This document shows, piece after piece, positions 21,201 to 35,504 of a stretch of DNA of 64,000 bases. The stretch covers positions 3,102,501-3,166,500 of the forward strand of contig NC_089453.1 in NCBI RefSeq assembly GCF_026210795.1. Direction: 5' to 3'. The notes below the pieces were generated by a model that was not told the DNA's origin, searched no databases, and saw only the letters and a list, made by a program, of their open reading frames with translations. This DNA comes from Rhizophagus irregularis. Lineage: Eukaryota > Glomeromycota > Glomeromycetes > Glomerales > Glomeraceae. The position numbers were made by a program, and so were the translations under genes. Each line of letters starts with the position of its first letter. Positions within the stretch are counted from its first letter, which is position 1.

Positions 21201-24200
21201 AATTTTTGAGTTTCTTAAAGAAAATTGCCGAGCATAATATTAAAAATCTGTTTATTGGTGTGGATGACTATTCGGATGAAGGATTGATCCAAGAGGATAC
21301 TGTTTCCTCTCTCATTCAAGTTGGGCAATATTTATTACCTTTTATGAAGATTAATTATTGGGAAGGTATTACTGGTTTTTTAGCTTCGTTATCAGATGTT
21401 GTGAACAAGAATCCTACGTTAGGAAAAAAGATTGCGTTATGTAATAGTAGCAATATGGCATTGCAAAATATGTACAATAATATTCAAAACAGTGAAGAAG
21501 TAACTAGAGAGAAAATCAAAAATGCTGTACTTAATGGAACCTTTACATTTACACGTGACCGAAAAGAAGACAAGTGTTTAGTTTCTTTACAATATCCCTC
21601 TAAATCTAATGTGAAATATAATCTAAACGAAATTTTAGATTTACGTGGACAGGCTCTTTTGATTGCAAAACCAAAAAATACAAACAACAAAGAGGCAGAA
21701 ATGTCCAAAGATGTTATGGATAAATTTGTTGCCCAAGTCGATATTGCACAAGAAATAATTAATATAGTATCCATGTTGATACAAATGGGACATTTTGGTT
21801 ATAGAAAGTTTGAAAATAAATTACAAGGAACGGATAATATGAGAGATTACCTGAAATTTTTAAAGGAAGAACTTAAAAATTGGTGAGTGTTTTTTAATTT
21901 TTTTTATCATTATTGCTTTCTTGTAAGAAATTAACGAGTTTTGGTTTTACAAATTTATAGGCAAAATATAGTAGATCGTGCACAACAAAGATGTTTTTAT
22001 TTAACGTTCTTCCCCGCTTGTCACATTTTAGCATTCTATGATTATTTTACATCAGAAAAATTAGATAAGGGTAATGAAGAAGAATGCAAAATATTGATTA
22101 GATTCGTAAACAGTAAAGCACAATTACCATCAACTCGTAGAGATATGCAAAAAATTTTACGTGAATCCAAAAATTATCTTGAAATTCTTACCGAAATTGG
22201 AAATGAATTAGAAAGAATTTTTAGAAACGTTCCAAAACAATCTCGTAAACCTAAAGCTGCTGGGCAACGCGTAATGTCAGATCTAGTTAGAAAGGGCGAA
22301 ATATTCGTCGCTTCTTATACTGACAAAACACGAGTTCCAAATATTATCATGTCATTATATGCTAATCATGGATATTACCCCGAACCGTGGCAACTCTTGA
22401 TATGTACTTCCTCAACTACAATGGAAGAACTAACTATTTTTATTAAAAGAAGTTTTTATGCATCAAAAAATGGATATGAAATTCACTTATTTTGTATTGT
22501 AAATTTGGAATTATTGGAAATTGAATTACAATATAATTTAGCTAACCAAATTAGATCAATGCAAGATCAAAAGGACTATCTTTTAGCACTCATTTTCTGC
22601 AGAGAAAATGGAGTCCATCATCGTATTTTAGATCAATTCTCTTCAGATGTTAAGGAAACTAATGGATTAAATAATGATTCAATGAGAGGAATTTATAGAG
22701 AATTGTGTCAGAATGTCATACGCGTTTCTTCTGATTTATCAGGACAGGGCAAAACTGAATGGATTAAAGAATATAGTTTCAGAAAAAAGAAAGTTCCTCG
22801 TAGCTTTTTAATAAGCGATGATACGCAGTTTGGCAGGCTTGTACGTCAATTCAAAGAATGTAAACTCCGACCTGTTGAAAGTCTGCATATCAATATAGTA
22901 TCAGCTAACTATCCTGGAGACGTTAATATGTTTTTATTTAAGTTATTAACTTTGGGTATGGTTTCTACAAATGTTGATATAGCTTGTCTGCCTCCATCAG
23001 AAACACCCACACATATATTTATCGAAATAGCTTCAACTACAGAACAGAATCTACTTAATTCTCTTCCTATGGCAGGATATTTATTGTTTAATCATATATC
23101 TTGGAATATTAAGAATTTGAAAGCCTCTCAAGAAATCAATAGTCCAATTCAGATTACTTGTCATTATTTAAATTTATTGGATCGTAATAATATAGATTCA
23201 AAAGAGATCCTCTTCCGGACAGATAAAGCAATTAAAGATCCATTACCAGTAGAACGTTGTCAAAATCTTATTGAAAAATACTTCTTTAATAAAGGCAACA
23301 AAGATACTTCTTCATTTAGATTTGTTGAAATATTTATTAATGTACTCGCAGATCAATTAGTTCGATTTTCATCAAATCAATTCTTTACTGTAGATAATCT
23401 CAAATTAATGGTAAAAGAAACTAACATTAGAAATCTTATATTAAGAACCTTAATAGATGTTTCAAAAGATTTTGCAACCATATCTATTAGAACAAAAGAG
23501 GCACAACTAGAATCTACAAGTGCTATAGATGCTGATGATGGAAACGCTCGTCTTGGTAAAATTGTTCAATGGGACGACTTAAATCATCTTATAGTATTTT
23601 TCAATTCTCAAATTCCTGATATAATATCAGCTTTATATCGTGACAGAAATAAAGTTCATAAAAATATAAAGACTTTGTTAAAAAGTCAAGTAATTGGTAA
23701 ACAAACGAAATGGGAATTAGATGATTATAATTCGATGTCTTCAAAAGCTCTTTTATTAAAGTTAGAATATTTGGAACGAAGATCAGATCTTCCTGAATAT
23801 GCTTTATCTGGTGATAACTTAATAAAGATGGTCTTAATTCTTTTAAGAGCACGTGCAAACATTCCGGTCATAGTTTGTGGTGAAGTAGGATGTGGCAAGG
23901 TGAATATGTTATTTTTCATTATATATGTTACTTTTTCAAAAAAATAAAAATAATTATTAAAATTTTGTTTCTTTTATAGACAAGTTTGATCTCTTATCTG
24001 GCCTTGATGATTGAAGTTCAATTCCAGGCACTTTTCCTTCACGCCAGAATCAATGAAAAAGCTATTGTGATGTTCATGAATGATTCTTTAGAAAAAGCAG
24101 AAAAAGGCGAGATTTGGTTATTTTTTGATGAAATTAATACTTGCAATTATATAGGTTTACTCGCTGATTTAATATCCCATCGAATGTTTAATGGGAAGCC

Positions 24201-27200
24201 AATACACCCAAATATTCGTTTATTCGCTGCTTGCAATCCATACCGTCTTCATGCGAAAGCTCAAAGTGAAGCCGGTTTGACAAATAGAGTTAAAAAATTC
24301 GAAGAATGGAGTCATCTTGTTTATCAGGTCAAACCACTTCCTGACCAAATTTTAGATTATGTTTGGGACTACGGTATTCTGAAACCAGATGATGAATACA
24401 GATATATTCAAATAATGGTTGAAAAAGAATTAAAAACTTTAGCACACCCTGTATTTGCAGAACTTTTATTTGCTTCTCAAGAATTCATTCGTAAGGTTGA
24501 GGAACGATATAGTGTGAGCTTACGTGATGTTAAACGAGCTATAAAATTAGTGAAATTCTTTAATAATTCTCTTCAAGATCGTCCAGTTTGGAAGAAAGAA
24601 CATACATATCCACCACCTGGTAATCCAACAATAAGGATTAGGTCTTATGTTCTGGCACTTAGTCTTTGTTATCATTTTCGTTTATATGATCAAAATTTAT
24701 GCAAACAATATCGTAGTGAAATGGGGCAAATATTACAAAATCACAAAGAGTATATAGGGGAGCATATGTTTTCCAAAATTATTCGCGAAGAACAAAAAGA
24801 TTATATTAACAGGATGCAATGTCCACCTAATACGGCATATAACGAAGCTTTATTAGAAAATGTTTTGGTCATTATCGTATGCATTTTGACAAAAATCCCT
24901 CTGTTTCTTATAGAAGCATCGGGCTCTTCAAAATCTTTAGCAGTTCGTCTTATAAGTTCGAATTTACGTGGTTCTGATTCAAGTGATATGTATTTTAGAA
25001 AATTAGCACAAGTTTACTTAATTCCACATCAAGGCTCTTCATCTTCAACTTCTGAAGGTATTATAAAAGTTTTTGAGAAGGCAAATAAATTTCAGAAGAC
25101 AACTTCCAAACAATTTCCTGTTGCTAGTGTTGTTTTACTTGATGAAGGTAATTTTATTATTTTCTTATGGTCTTTTTACATTATTAAGTTGTTCATATCA
25201 TTTATTATTCTTTTTATAGTTGGGTTGGCTGAAACAAGTCCTTTCAATCCATTAAAAGTACTTCACTCTTTGCTTGAACCAAGTTATCCAGATACAGGGC
25301 CAACTGTTTCAGTGATAGGAATATTTAATTGGCGCTTAGACATCAGTAAAAGTAGTCGTGCATTACTTGTTCAAAGGTACAATTTTTTTAAAAAATTTGA
25401 TATTTATATAGTAATTTCACAATTTTACAACTTATTTATAATTTTCTTATATCCTCTATACAGACCACAATTTAATTTGAATGATTTAGTCGATACTGCC
25501 GAACGTTTATTAAATACTAGAGTTATTGGACAAAGATTAGTTTTAGAACCTTTAGCTAAAGCATATGAAAAAAATGGTCAAACTTTGTCTAACTTTCACG
25601 GCCTTCGTGATTATTATGCATTGGTGAAGCGTCTTTCATTAAACGAAATGACTCCGGGGAATGTTCAAATGGCACTAGCTCGTAATTTTGGAGGAACCGA
25701 GAATCATGTCAAATTATGTAATCAATATTTTGGAAACGTTCTAAAGATGTTTAATAATCATAAGCCATGGATATATGAACAAATTCCAGTCGGACAATTA
25801 ATTGATTCAAATTTAAATGATTCTGATGCACGCCATTTAATGGTTATCAGTAAAAGTGATTCAATTGTAAATTTGCTGACTTATCAGTTAAGGAGGAGAG
25901 ATTTGGATCCTGTTATAATTCTAGGATCACAATTTCCTGACGATCAAGAAGATTACTATTATAGTGTTTTGAGGAGAATCATGGTTAAAAATTTAATTTT
26001 CAACTCAAAGAATTTTTTTTCCTAGTTTAATATGCTTATTTATATTAAAAGTCAATATATCATTTTAGATGTGCGTTGAAGCAGGCAGACCATTAATTTT
26101 AACAGATTTAGAAACAATTTATGGTAATTATTCTATTTGCTATCATAGAGATTCTAATAATCAAGTAAATAAAAAATTTTTTTTCTATTTCAATAGGGAG
26201 TCTTTACGATTTATGGGATCAAAATTATATTGTGGTGGGAAATAAAGATAATGTCAAATACTTTACGAGAGTTGCACTTGGTGCATATTCCAACCCTATG
26301 CTGTAAGTAAAATTATGAAATTTATCATTCATATTTTATTATTACAAAACATTTTAAATAATAATAAATTTTTAGTTACGTTTCTCCGAATTTTAAATGT
26401 ATTCTTGTTATGGATGAGACTAAATTGGCTTTGGCTAATCCTCCACTTCTTAATCGATTTGAAAAACAAAGAATGTCGATTAATGACTTACTTGATGATA
26501 AGCAAAAATTACTTGTTGAATATTTAGACAATTGGACAAATCAAATTACAACTTTGGTTAAGGCTAATTCAGTGACTGGTTTACATAATAGATTCACCAA
26601 AGAGGATTTATTCATTGGATTTGATAAAGATGAAACTTTACAAAGTTTAATGTTTTACATTACAAAGAATAACCTTGAAGCTAATGATAATGAGATTTTA
26701 GAAAAATGTAAAGAATCATTAATTGCAATAGCTTCTGCTGATGGGATTATAAGAGCAGAATTATCAATTTTAGAACAAGATGAAGTTGATCGGTGGAAAC
26801 ATGTTTATTTCAATCAAAATCATAATTGCCTTTCCAATTATTTTGACGCTTTATTTGGTCTGTTTGATCCCGAAGGACAATTAGTAATTATAAATACATT
26901 TTCTAAGATTTACACAGATTTCAAATCTAGTTTGCAAGATTATTTGAGATATCAAGCGCATAACTTGTCAATCATTAAGACCGAAGTTCAAATATCAAAA
27001 ATAGTAAAAGATTTCTTTTTTGAATCAATGGATCAAGTTTTAATCCTTCAGTGTGATATTAATACTATTAATATTAAATGTGTCAAATTAGCGAAGTATA
27101 TTATTGAACAGTTTCGAAGCGAATTTTTGGCCAAAAAAGAAGCATATGAAATAAATATGCCTATTAAGCATGCATGTATAATATTTCATATTCGACGAGA

Positions 27201-30200
27201 TTATGAATCAAATTTAATAAAATCCAATTTCATTTGTGGCTGGAAACAAATTACTATTGAAACGTTAAAATCACAAGAGGCACCGTTAATGGATTTTTTG
27301 GATAAGCCTTTATATGAAATAATTAACTCTGAATTTTTTGAAAAAATAGTTGGTTCAACAAAGCCATTTGAAAAAATATTGAAAGATGAATTATTATGGT
27401 GCTTATCATGTATAAAATATCAACATTCCAATGTAAATTATATCAGGTATGTTAACTTTATGTCTCACTAAAGTAGATTATTTATAATATTACTAATTTA
27501 TTGTATAAATTTCATTTTTGTAGTACGTTGAGTAATCAAATTTTAAGCAATTTGATTTTTGTAAATTGTATTAAAACTAAAACTTTTGAATGGGTTTTAG
27601 AAAATTGCAAAAATTGGCAATATGAAGTAGTTTTAGATAAAACGTATTTATCAAAATTTACTTGCTTATCACTGGCTTTACAAGATTATATAAGAATAAT
27701 TATTAAACAGACTGTTGCTAAAATTATATATTCACTCGAAAATTTATCAGCATTAACTACATTTTTCAATTATAACAATAAGGAATCTAAAATAAAAACT
27801 GAATTATCCGATTTATGGAAACATTTCTTTATGGATAATACAACAATCAATATTAATAACTTATGTGAACCGAAACCTTCTATATATAAAATATCACACT
27901 TAATGATTAATGATCTTGAATTTCCTTTTTCATACTATTTCTTGGATCAAATTAACTTCTATAAAAAGTTATATTATGAAGAACTGGATATTTTAAAACA
28001 AGTTTTAGAAAATGATGATGGATTAATTGAAAATCATCTTGACGATTTTAAAAACAATTTGATTTCTATATATCCGAACTTTGAATATTTGCAAAAATAT
28101 TCGGAGTTGTATTATAATGATTTTATTAAAATTAATTTATCAATTTATTCAACGAAATTGGATTTTATTTTAAGACATTTAATTGGAACTGAAGATAAAA
28201 TTGTAAACCCATTTATTCTTCATATTTATTGGTGGAAATATGCTGCAGAAATTTTAATTCAATTAAAATTGGTTGAAACATTTCCAGATCTTATTACAAA
28301 GGCTCAGAATGATTTTATTGTATATGGTAAACTTGATCGATTTCTTTTCAATGAATCAATTAACTTGATTTTAAAAAATATATGTGATGATAAACCATGG
28401 AAACAAGATATGGATTTCATTTCATCCATATATTATAAAATCAATGATTCAAAGAATTTTTCAAACTTGCACTTATTATTTATATGTAATGATTTATTAA
28501 AAATTAATACAACTCCACTAGAAAAAGTCAAAGAAATTATTAATTTAGGAAAATCCACCAAAAACAAAGAAATTATTACAACTGAAATTATCAATTTAGT
28601 ATTTAGTAATTTAGACAATAACAATAATGAAATTCCTATTACATCATTTATTAAAAGAAGCCTTAACCTTATTTCTTTGGAATCAGAAATTCGTTTAACT
28701 CTTTACAAACATATATTTTCACAATATTCTTTCAAACTAATGAATAATGGTATAATTGAAAAAATATTTACTACTGAAATCCAACAAAACAAACAAATAT
28801 TTTTCATATTAATTAAGAATTCTAAAAAAGCTTTACAATTTTCAATTAGATTGAAAACTATTAATGATAATATTAATGACATCAACTCAAATATGGCTTG
28901 GTCTTGCTGTGAAATAATTCAATCAATTTTCAATCAATTTGAATTAAGTGAATTGTTACCTTATTTTAAGAATTCAATTGAATCATTTACAAATCAAGAA
29001 GATTTGCTTTTGCAACAAATAACTTCAATTGCATTTTTAAAAGAATTTATAAATAAATACTGGAAGAATTACTTTCAAAAAGATAATTCTTTATCTAAGT
29101 CATTAATTAAAGAAATTAATAATGTTATGAAAATCAGTGTTAATCTATTTATGCATTCAATACGATCTTATTTTATGCTAATTTTATATCAGCAAAGTTC
29201 TTTTGATATAAAGCAACTCGAAATATTAAAGAAAGAGTTTACATTTTTTGAAAATTTCACAAATATAGAGTCAATTACAAATATGGAAATGTATTTTCCT
29301 CCTAAACTTTGGAAATCAATCATAAAAGTGAATTTTAAAGATTTTCATACATATTATAATAATAATTTGGATAAATATCCTTTACTTTCAGTATTTTTTA
29401 AACATAATAAGAACTTAAATTTCATTAAACATCTTCGTCCAATTATTAGATTTGTAAAAATTTTAAGCTTTAAGCTTGAATATCATTTAACTAAAAAAAC
29501 AGCTCAAATCATGACATTTCATGAATTTATTAAAAAAGAATCTGCAGATGATAATGAATATGTCAATTTAAAATCTTTATTTGAAGAATTTGCTATTAGT
29601 TGGAATTATATTATTAGCCATATTGATCAATATCAATCTGAAGAATTACTTAATAAGCCACATATGAATCTTGAACTTCCTGTAATTTTTGGATTAGTTG
29701 AGCAAAAAAATAATGGAATTTACTTATGTGCAATTTTAGACTTTTTAATTAAATTGCACAATGAATTTTTAGATGATATTATAAATATTCCAATTGAAGA
29801 ATGTAAAAGCCTTAACTTTATAAAGAATTTGTCTTGGAATTATTTAAATTCTAAAATGTATTTTATTATATCTACGGTAGCACAAGCACAAGATGATAAT
29901 TTTATTAATTATGAGTGGAATGATAAGATTTTAAAGTATAATCAAAGAAATATGGGTATAAAGGGAAATGTAAACTTTATATTTGATTTACAAAAAATCG
30001 AAATGAAATTAGCAAGAAAATTAGTTCTTGATAAAGTTTATTTTAAAATGGAAAATAATCAATTTTATTTAAAAAACTTTTCATTCAAATATGAATTATT
30101 TCATAACTCTCCAAAAATTCTTTTTGATATTAAAAAAGTATTACAACAAGTACCTATCCCGGGAGATAAAATTCTAATGATATTGACATTCTTTCAGCAA

Positions 30201-30950
30201 TCAAATTCTTCAATAATTTTAAATAGTTCAACAAATTTAGTTAATCTATCTGATTTACTTTTTCTTTTTGAAATAATGCTCTGTTTTATTAAAGAATTAT
30301 CAATTCAAAATAATAATATGCTTATTTTAGATTTTGTTGACCAATGGTTGAAATTAGCAAGATATAATATAGCATCTATAGATATACTTAAAGAGTTTTC
30401 TTTAAAACATATTATTGCATATTATGTATTAATTGAAGAACAAGTTGCTAATTCAATAATTCACAATATAGATGATAAATTTAAAATTCAATTAGTGCAG
30501 CAAATGAAGGATTCAATCAATAAGGCTGTGAGTTATAATAGTCAAAATCAACAACTTATTCCTGCTAGGGCATTGGTTCTTGCTTTGAAAAGATTTATTT
30601 ATAGATTTTTATTAGTTAATTCTAATATTGAAAATCAGAATTTAAATACATATATTTTGGATTTCACTTTAGATTTATGGACTGATGATATTAAACAAGA
30701 ATTGATTAAAAAATTGTTTCCTACTTGTTTATTAGTATCTCATGCTTATAATGCTTACACATTTATTGTTAATGAAATTGAGGTATGTATTTAACAGATT
30801 TATATTGAGTTTATTTTTAAAATAATTATTTTTAATATTTTATTAATTATTACAATGAAGGGAGAAGGAAATAATGAAAGTTTTGCATCGGCATATTCAT
30901 TAACTGCAAGAAAAAATTTGATTAAAAAATTTAAGAAGTTTACAAGTTAA
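18272..30950 (+). CDS. RNF213-like giant AAA+ protein, one in-frame TGA
   Basis: I reconstruct 12 exons: 18272-19165, 19240-20039, 20119-21882, 21961-23899, 23980-25147, 25220-25376, 25464-25983, 26069-26123, 26197-26302, 26376-27446, 27524-30782 and 30861-30950. All introns are GT-AG and 72-87 bp, phases agree throughout, and the sum is 3,941 codons. Residues about 5-100 form a CBM20-type glycan-binding domain (GDVKELGSW, YWKSDP), as at the N-terminus of animal RNF213. The first AAA+ module has Walker A GEVGCGKT, split by intron 4, and Walker B IWLFFDEIN (about 1793-1853). The second has EASGSSKS and LDEVGLAETSP (about 2111-2196), the RNF213 signature, followed by EAGRPLILTDLE and NRFEKQ. 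The roughly 1,400-residue tail shows no RING or RZ finger Cys/His pattern. Codon 676 is TGA (20450-20452) where the - copy has CGA. The gene may be a recent pseudogene, or this may be an error. Confidence 0.8.
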
Positions 30951-31036
30951 ACAGTACTTTTACTACCTCTTATCAAATTTATTACTTTTGTATATATATA
31001 TTCGTTGTATTAATTATATTTAAATAAAGTTTAATA

Positions 31037-31560
31037 CACAGTGAAATTCGATAAACCGGATCTGTCGGTTCCACTAAAAATATTTGGTTTATCAGGATAT
31101 CCGGTTTAGCGAAAAAATTTTGATATATTAAAAATCTATTATACTGAATTTTTATAAAATTTTCATGCTAATAAAACTAATATACACTATAATTTAATTT
31201 TTTCATCTTAGTTTTAAGTCATAGAGGTCATGAAAATGAATATAAAATATTTTAATTGAATATATAAGTAATACATAACTTCAGCCGGAATTAAGATTTT
31301 TATAATTCTGACCAAAATTAAGATTTACCGCATCACATTGCTTAAATTTTATTGGTTCATGATCACGTGATCCAGTTTGTCGAATCATTTTTACTATAGT
31401 TGGTTAGAAAATTGATCCGTTATATCGAATATCGAGCTTTTACTAGTAAACTCCGGTATATCGAAACTATTTTAATATACGTAATTTGGTTCCAGCAAAA
31501 AAGTCCGGTTTAGGCCCAAATCCGGTTTATCAAAGATCCGGTTTATCGAATTTCACTGTG
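31037..31560. mobile_element. pogo/Tc1-mariner-like MITE, 27-bp perfect TIRs
   Basis: 524 bp. Both ends begin CACAGTGAAATTCGATAAAC read inward and are identical for 27 bp. TA flanks each side (31035-31036 and 31561-31562). Subterminal TCCGGTTTATC/GATAAACCGG motifs recur. No transposase. It lies just downstream of the + RNF213-like gene, in sequence whose paralogue (about 39835) lacks it. Confidence 0.85.
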
Positions 31561-32243
31561 TATTTGGAATAGGATTGATGGTTTCATAGTAAACTGAAAA
31601 AATCTTATTTTCATGTTGAGCTTTTTTGATATTGAGTAAATTGAAGGGTTTTTTTTATTGAAAAACGTAACTTTGATCATTAGAGCCACTGTTTCTAGGT
31701 ATTTCTTATATCGCTAAGAATTCAATTAGAACGTTACTTAAATTAAGATATATCTCTTTTGTTATTTATGTGCTAATTATGTCTTTACAACTTATTGTGC
31801 TACAACGATACATTAGGGTGTACCATCAAATAATTAAATCAAAACATATGTAAAGTATCATAAAAAATTACTAGTTTTTTGATCACTATAATTAATAAAA
31901 TAAACTTTATAAGAAACTTCATATTAAAATAACTCATTCCCACTATTTAAGTTTCAAATTCTGCAAGAATATCCAAAACAGCTGTCTTTTTCGTTTAATA
32001 CCTTTATTTTTTTCAAAGAAGGCTATCTGCGTTTAGAACCAGCTTTCTTAGTTAATAATAAAACTTTTTTCTTTACTTGTTTTTTAAAAAAAAATCGAGG
32101 TATTACGTTATTCTTTACTAAGTTATCGTGTATTTTTTTGTCTTTTAGTATTGCATAAAAGCTAATAATACATGATTTACCGAGTTTCCGAGTCAGATTT
32201 TTTTCACGGGAAATTATGAATCAAGAAATTACAACAATCGAAA

Positions 32244-35200
32244 CACCCCAGCCAAATGATCGGCATAGTTTCTAAGCTAAGTGGGCGTGCACTACATCCT
32301 AGCTTATAAACTGCCCATGGGCCAGATTAGCCCACGAGATCTGATTGGTCCAAACAACTTACCAACATCTAATTACAAATAAGGCAAATTTATAACTTTT
32401 GACCGGATATTTACTTATAAACTCATGGTCAAGGATTGCATTAATGTACATTTTGTACCACCTTGTAACTATAAAAAAGTCAAAAATTTTTTTAAGGTTA
32501 CACATTAATTTGGCCAGAATTAAGATAATTTCGCCCAGCAAAATTTGGCCGGAATTATAAAAACGGACATTTATGTCCGTTTTTGTAAATTTGGCCAGCA
32601 TTATGAATGTAAATATTTTAACTAATTATTCAGTAATCATAAATAAATAAATTATATTTTGTTGTCTTTGTCTCATCAAAATATGCTAAATAGTGGAATT
32701 TCTATTATCAATAAATAAAAGTTATTAGCATTTATAAATATTTAAAAATATAAAAAATTATTTCAAGAAAATATTAATATTTTATTATTTATTTATTAAT
32801 CCTAAAGGTATAAAACTGCTACCATTTAAAATATCTCAAAAAAACAATCCAACAAGCTATATATATTTTATCTTTCTATTTGTAATTACTTGATTTCAAG
32901 CTAAAGCAGTTTAGCTTTCAGCAATTTAATGTAAATATTTAATCAGATAATAGACATTTGTTTTTTTTTAAATCAGAATACTAGATATTGTTTTATTATT
33001 TATTTAATATATAAAAGTTATATGAATATTGTGTTTTATATTTAAATATTATATGAAAATTTTGTAAATGTTATTTGGCATTTAAAAAATTGGTTTATTG
33101 AAAAAATATTGACTTTTGGTTTTTTTATTTTTAAAATTGCCAAAAAATTGGATCTTTCAATTATTAGTATATTAAATATATGTGGAAGTTACATATATAA
33201 ATATACCTACTATCTAGTATTTAGTAGTAAATTAAATATATGTGAAAGTTACATAAACATATTGGTATTTAATGTAATTTGGTATTTAAAAAAATTATTT
33301 TATTAATTAAAATATTTTTTTATTATTAGATACAAATTATTTTAAAAATTGTCAAAAAATTAGATTTTTTAATTATTAGTACATTACATATGCAATTTAA
33401 CAATTGAAAAATTATTTTATTAATAGGCCATTGATTTTATTTTAGTTTTATTCTTTTTTTTAATTAGATATAATTTATTTTAAATATTATTAGAAAATTA
33501 AATGATTTGATTCTTTTAATTATTAAACATATCTATTTAATGGAATTTAATATTTAAATTATTTTATTAATATAAAACTTAATTTTTTTTTATTTTTATT
33601 TACAGTATTTTTTTCTTTTTTTATTTTTATTTATTTTTTATTAGATACAAATTATTTTAAATATTGTTAGAAATTGGATCAACAAAATCATTTATTAAAA
33701 AAATTTGGATTTGCGAAATGTACTGATAAACATTTACTGCAATATTTGCAAATCCAAATTTTTTTAATAAATGATTTTGTTGATACAATTTCTAACAATA
33801 TTTAAAATAATTTGTATCTAATAAAAAAAATAAAAATAAAAAAATAAAAAAATACTTTAAATAAAAACAAAACAAAAATTAAGTTTTATATTAATAAAAT
33901 AATTTTAAATATTAAATTCCATTATTAAATAGGTATGTTTATCTAACTTCCATAAATATATAATGTACTAATAATTAAGAATCAAATCCTTTAATTTTCT
34001 ATCAAATTTTAAATAATTTAAATCAAATAAAAAAAATAAAATAAAATTAAAATAAAATCAATGTTAATTGTTAAATTACATTAAATAGATTAAATAAGTA
34101 TGTTTATTTAACTTCTATAAATATATAATATATTAATAATTAAAAGAGCCAAATAAATCATTTAATTTTCTATTAATTTTTAAATAATTTGGATTAATAA
34201 AAAAATAAATAAAATCAAAATAAAATGTTAATTGCTAAATTACATTAAATAGATTAATAAATAAGTATATTTATTTAACTTCCATAAATATGTAATGTAT
34301 TAATAATTGAAGGATTTAAATTTCTGACAATTTTTAGATCTAATAAAAAAGTAAATAAAAAACAAAAAAATTAATGTTTTATTTAATAGCATAATTTTTA
34401 AATAATAATTAGAAGATTTAATTTTCTGCATTCATTTTTGAAATAATTTGTATTTAATAGTAAAAAATAAGAACAAAAAATCATTTTTAAATGTTAAATA
34501 ACTTAAATTTACAATAAAAAAATTTTTTTTTGGTTAAAATATACCGAATTGCTAAAAGTTAAATTGCATTAACTTGTTATCAAGTAATTGTAAAAAAATA
34601 ATACACAGCTTGTTGGATTGTATTGAGATGTATTAAATGGTAGGAGTTTTATACCTTTAGGATTAATAAATAATAAGATATTTACATTGTTTGAAAAGAA
34701 TTTTTTTTAATTCTTAAATATTTCCAAATGCCAATAACTTTCCATCTATTGATGATAAAAACCACAATTTAACAATTTAACATGTCTTGATGAGACAAAG
34801 CTAACAAGTTATAATTTATTTTTTCTATGATCACTGGATTATGATAAATTGATGCAATTTATAATATTTGCATTTATAATGCTGACAAAATTTACAAAAA
34901 CGGACATTAATGTCCGTTTTTACAATTCCGGCCAAATTATGTCCGTTTTTATAATTCTGGCCAAATTTGCAAACGGACATTTATGTCCGTTTTATAATTC
35001 CGGCCAAATTTTGCTGGGCGAAATTATCTTAATTCTGGCCAAATTTGAAAATTTTTTTGCCTTTTTTATAGTTACAAGGTGGTACAAAATTTACATTAAT
35101 GCAATCCTTGACCATGAGTTTATAAGTAAATATCCGGTCAAAAGTTATAAATTTGCCTTATTTGTAATTAGATGTTGGTAAGTTGTTTGGACCAATCAGA

Positions 35201-35296
35201 TCTCGTGGGCTAATCTGGCCCATGGGCAGTTTATAAGCTAGGATGTAGTGCACGCCCACTTAGCTTAGAAACTATGTCGATCATTTGGCTGGGGTG
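32244..35296. mobile_element. 3.05-kb fold-back (giant palindrome) element
   Basis: The left arm is 32244-33714 and the right arm 33748-35296, with a 33-bp spacer. The ends read CACCCCAGCCAAATGATCG inward on both sides. The arms match over essentially their whole length with small indels. AATCGAAA flanks both sides (32236-32243 and 35297-35304), an 8-bp target duplication. An 8-bp TSD points to hAT; end-to-end TIRs also recall fold-back or MULE-type elements (9-bp TSD if the boundary shifts by one). The right arm has extra copies of an ACGGACATTAATGTCCGT small palindrome (34888-35010) that is single in the left arm. Frames at the outer ends are non-genic mirror images. Confidence 0.85.
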
Positions 35297-35504
35297 AATC
35301 GAAACTAAGGCTTTCTGTTGGCTCAAATTTATCTGAAAATATTGACAAGTCCAATATTAAAAAGGTCCGGCAACAAAGAAACCGACCATTGTGCAAGTTA
35401 TATTTGAAAAATAATACAAATATAATTTCACAAGATTCCAAACCTATTATTTGACGAGTATTTTTCTAAAAAAAAAAAAAATTCATTATATTTTATTTAT
35501 AAAA

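Noticed and set aside
34849-35181. 110-residue frame and its mirror at 32359-32601
   Set aside because: Both lie in the arms of the fold-back element and mirror each other; repeat units explain the frame.
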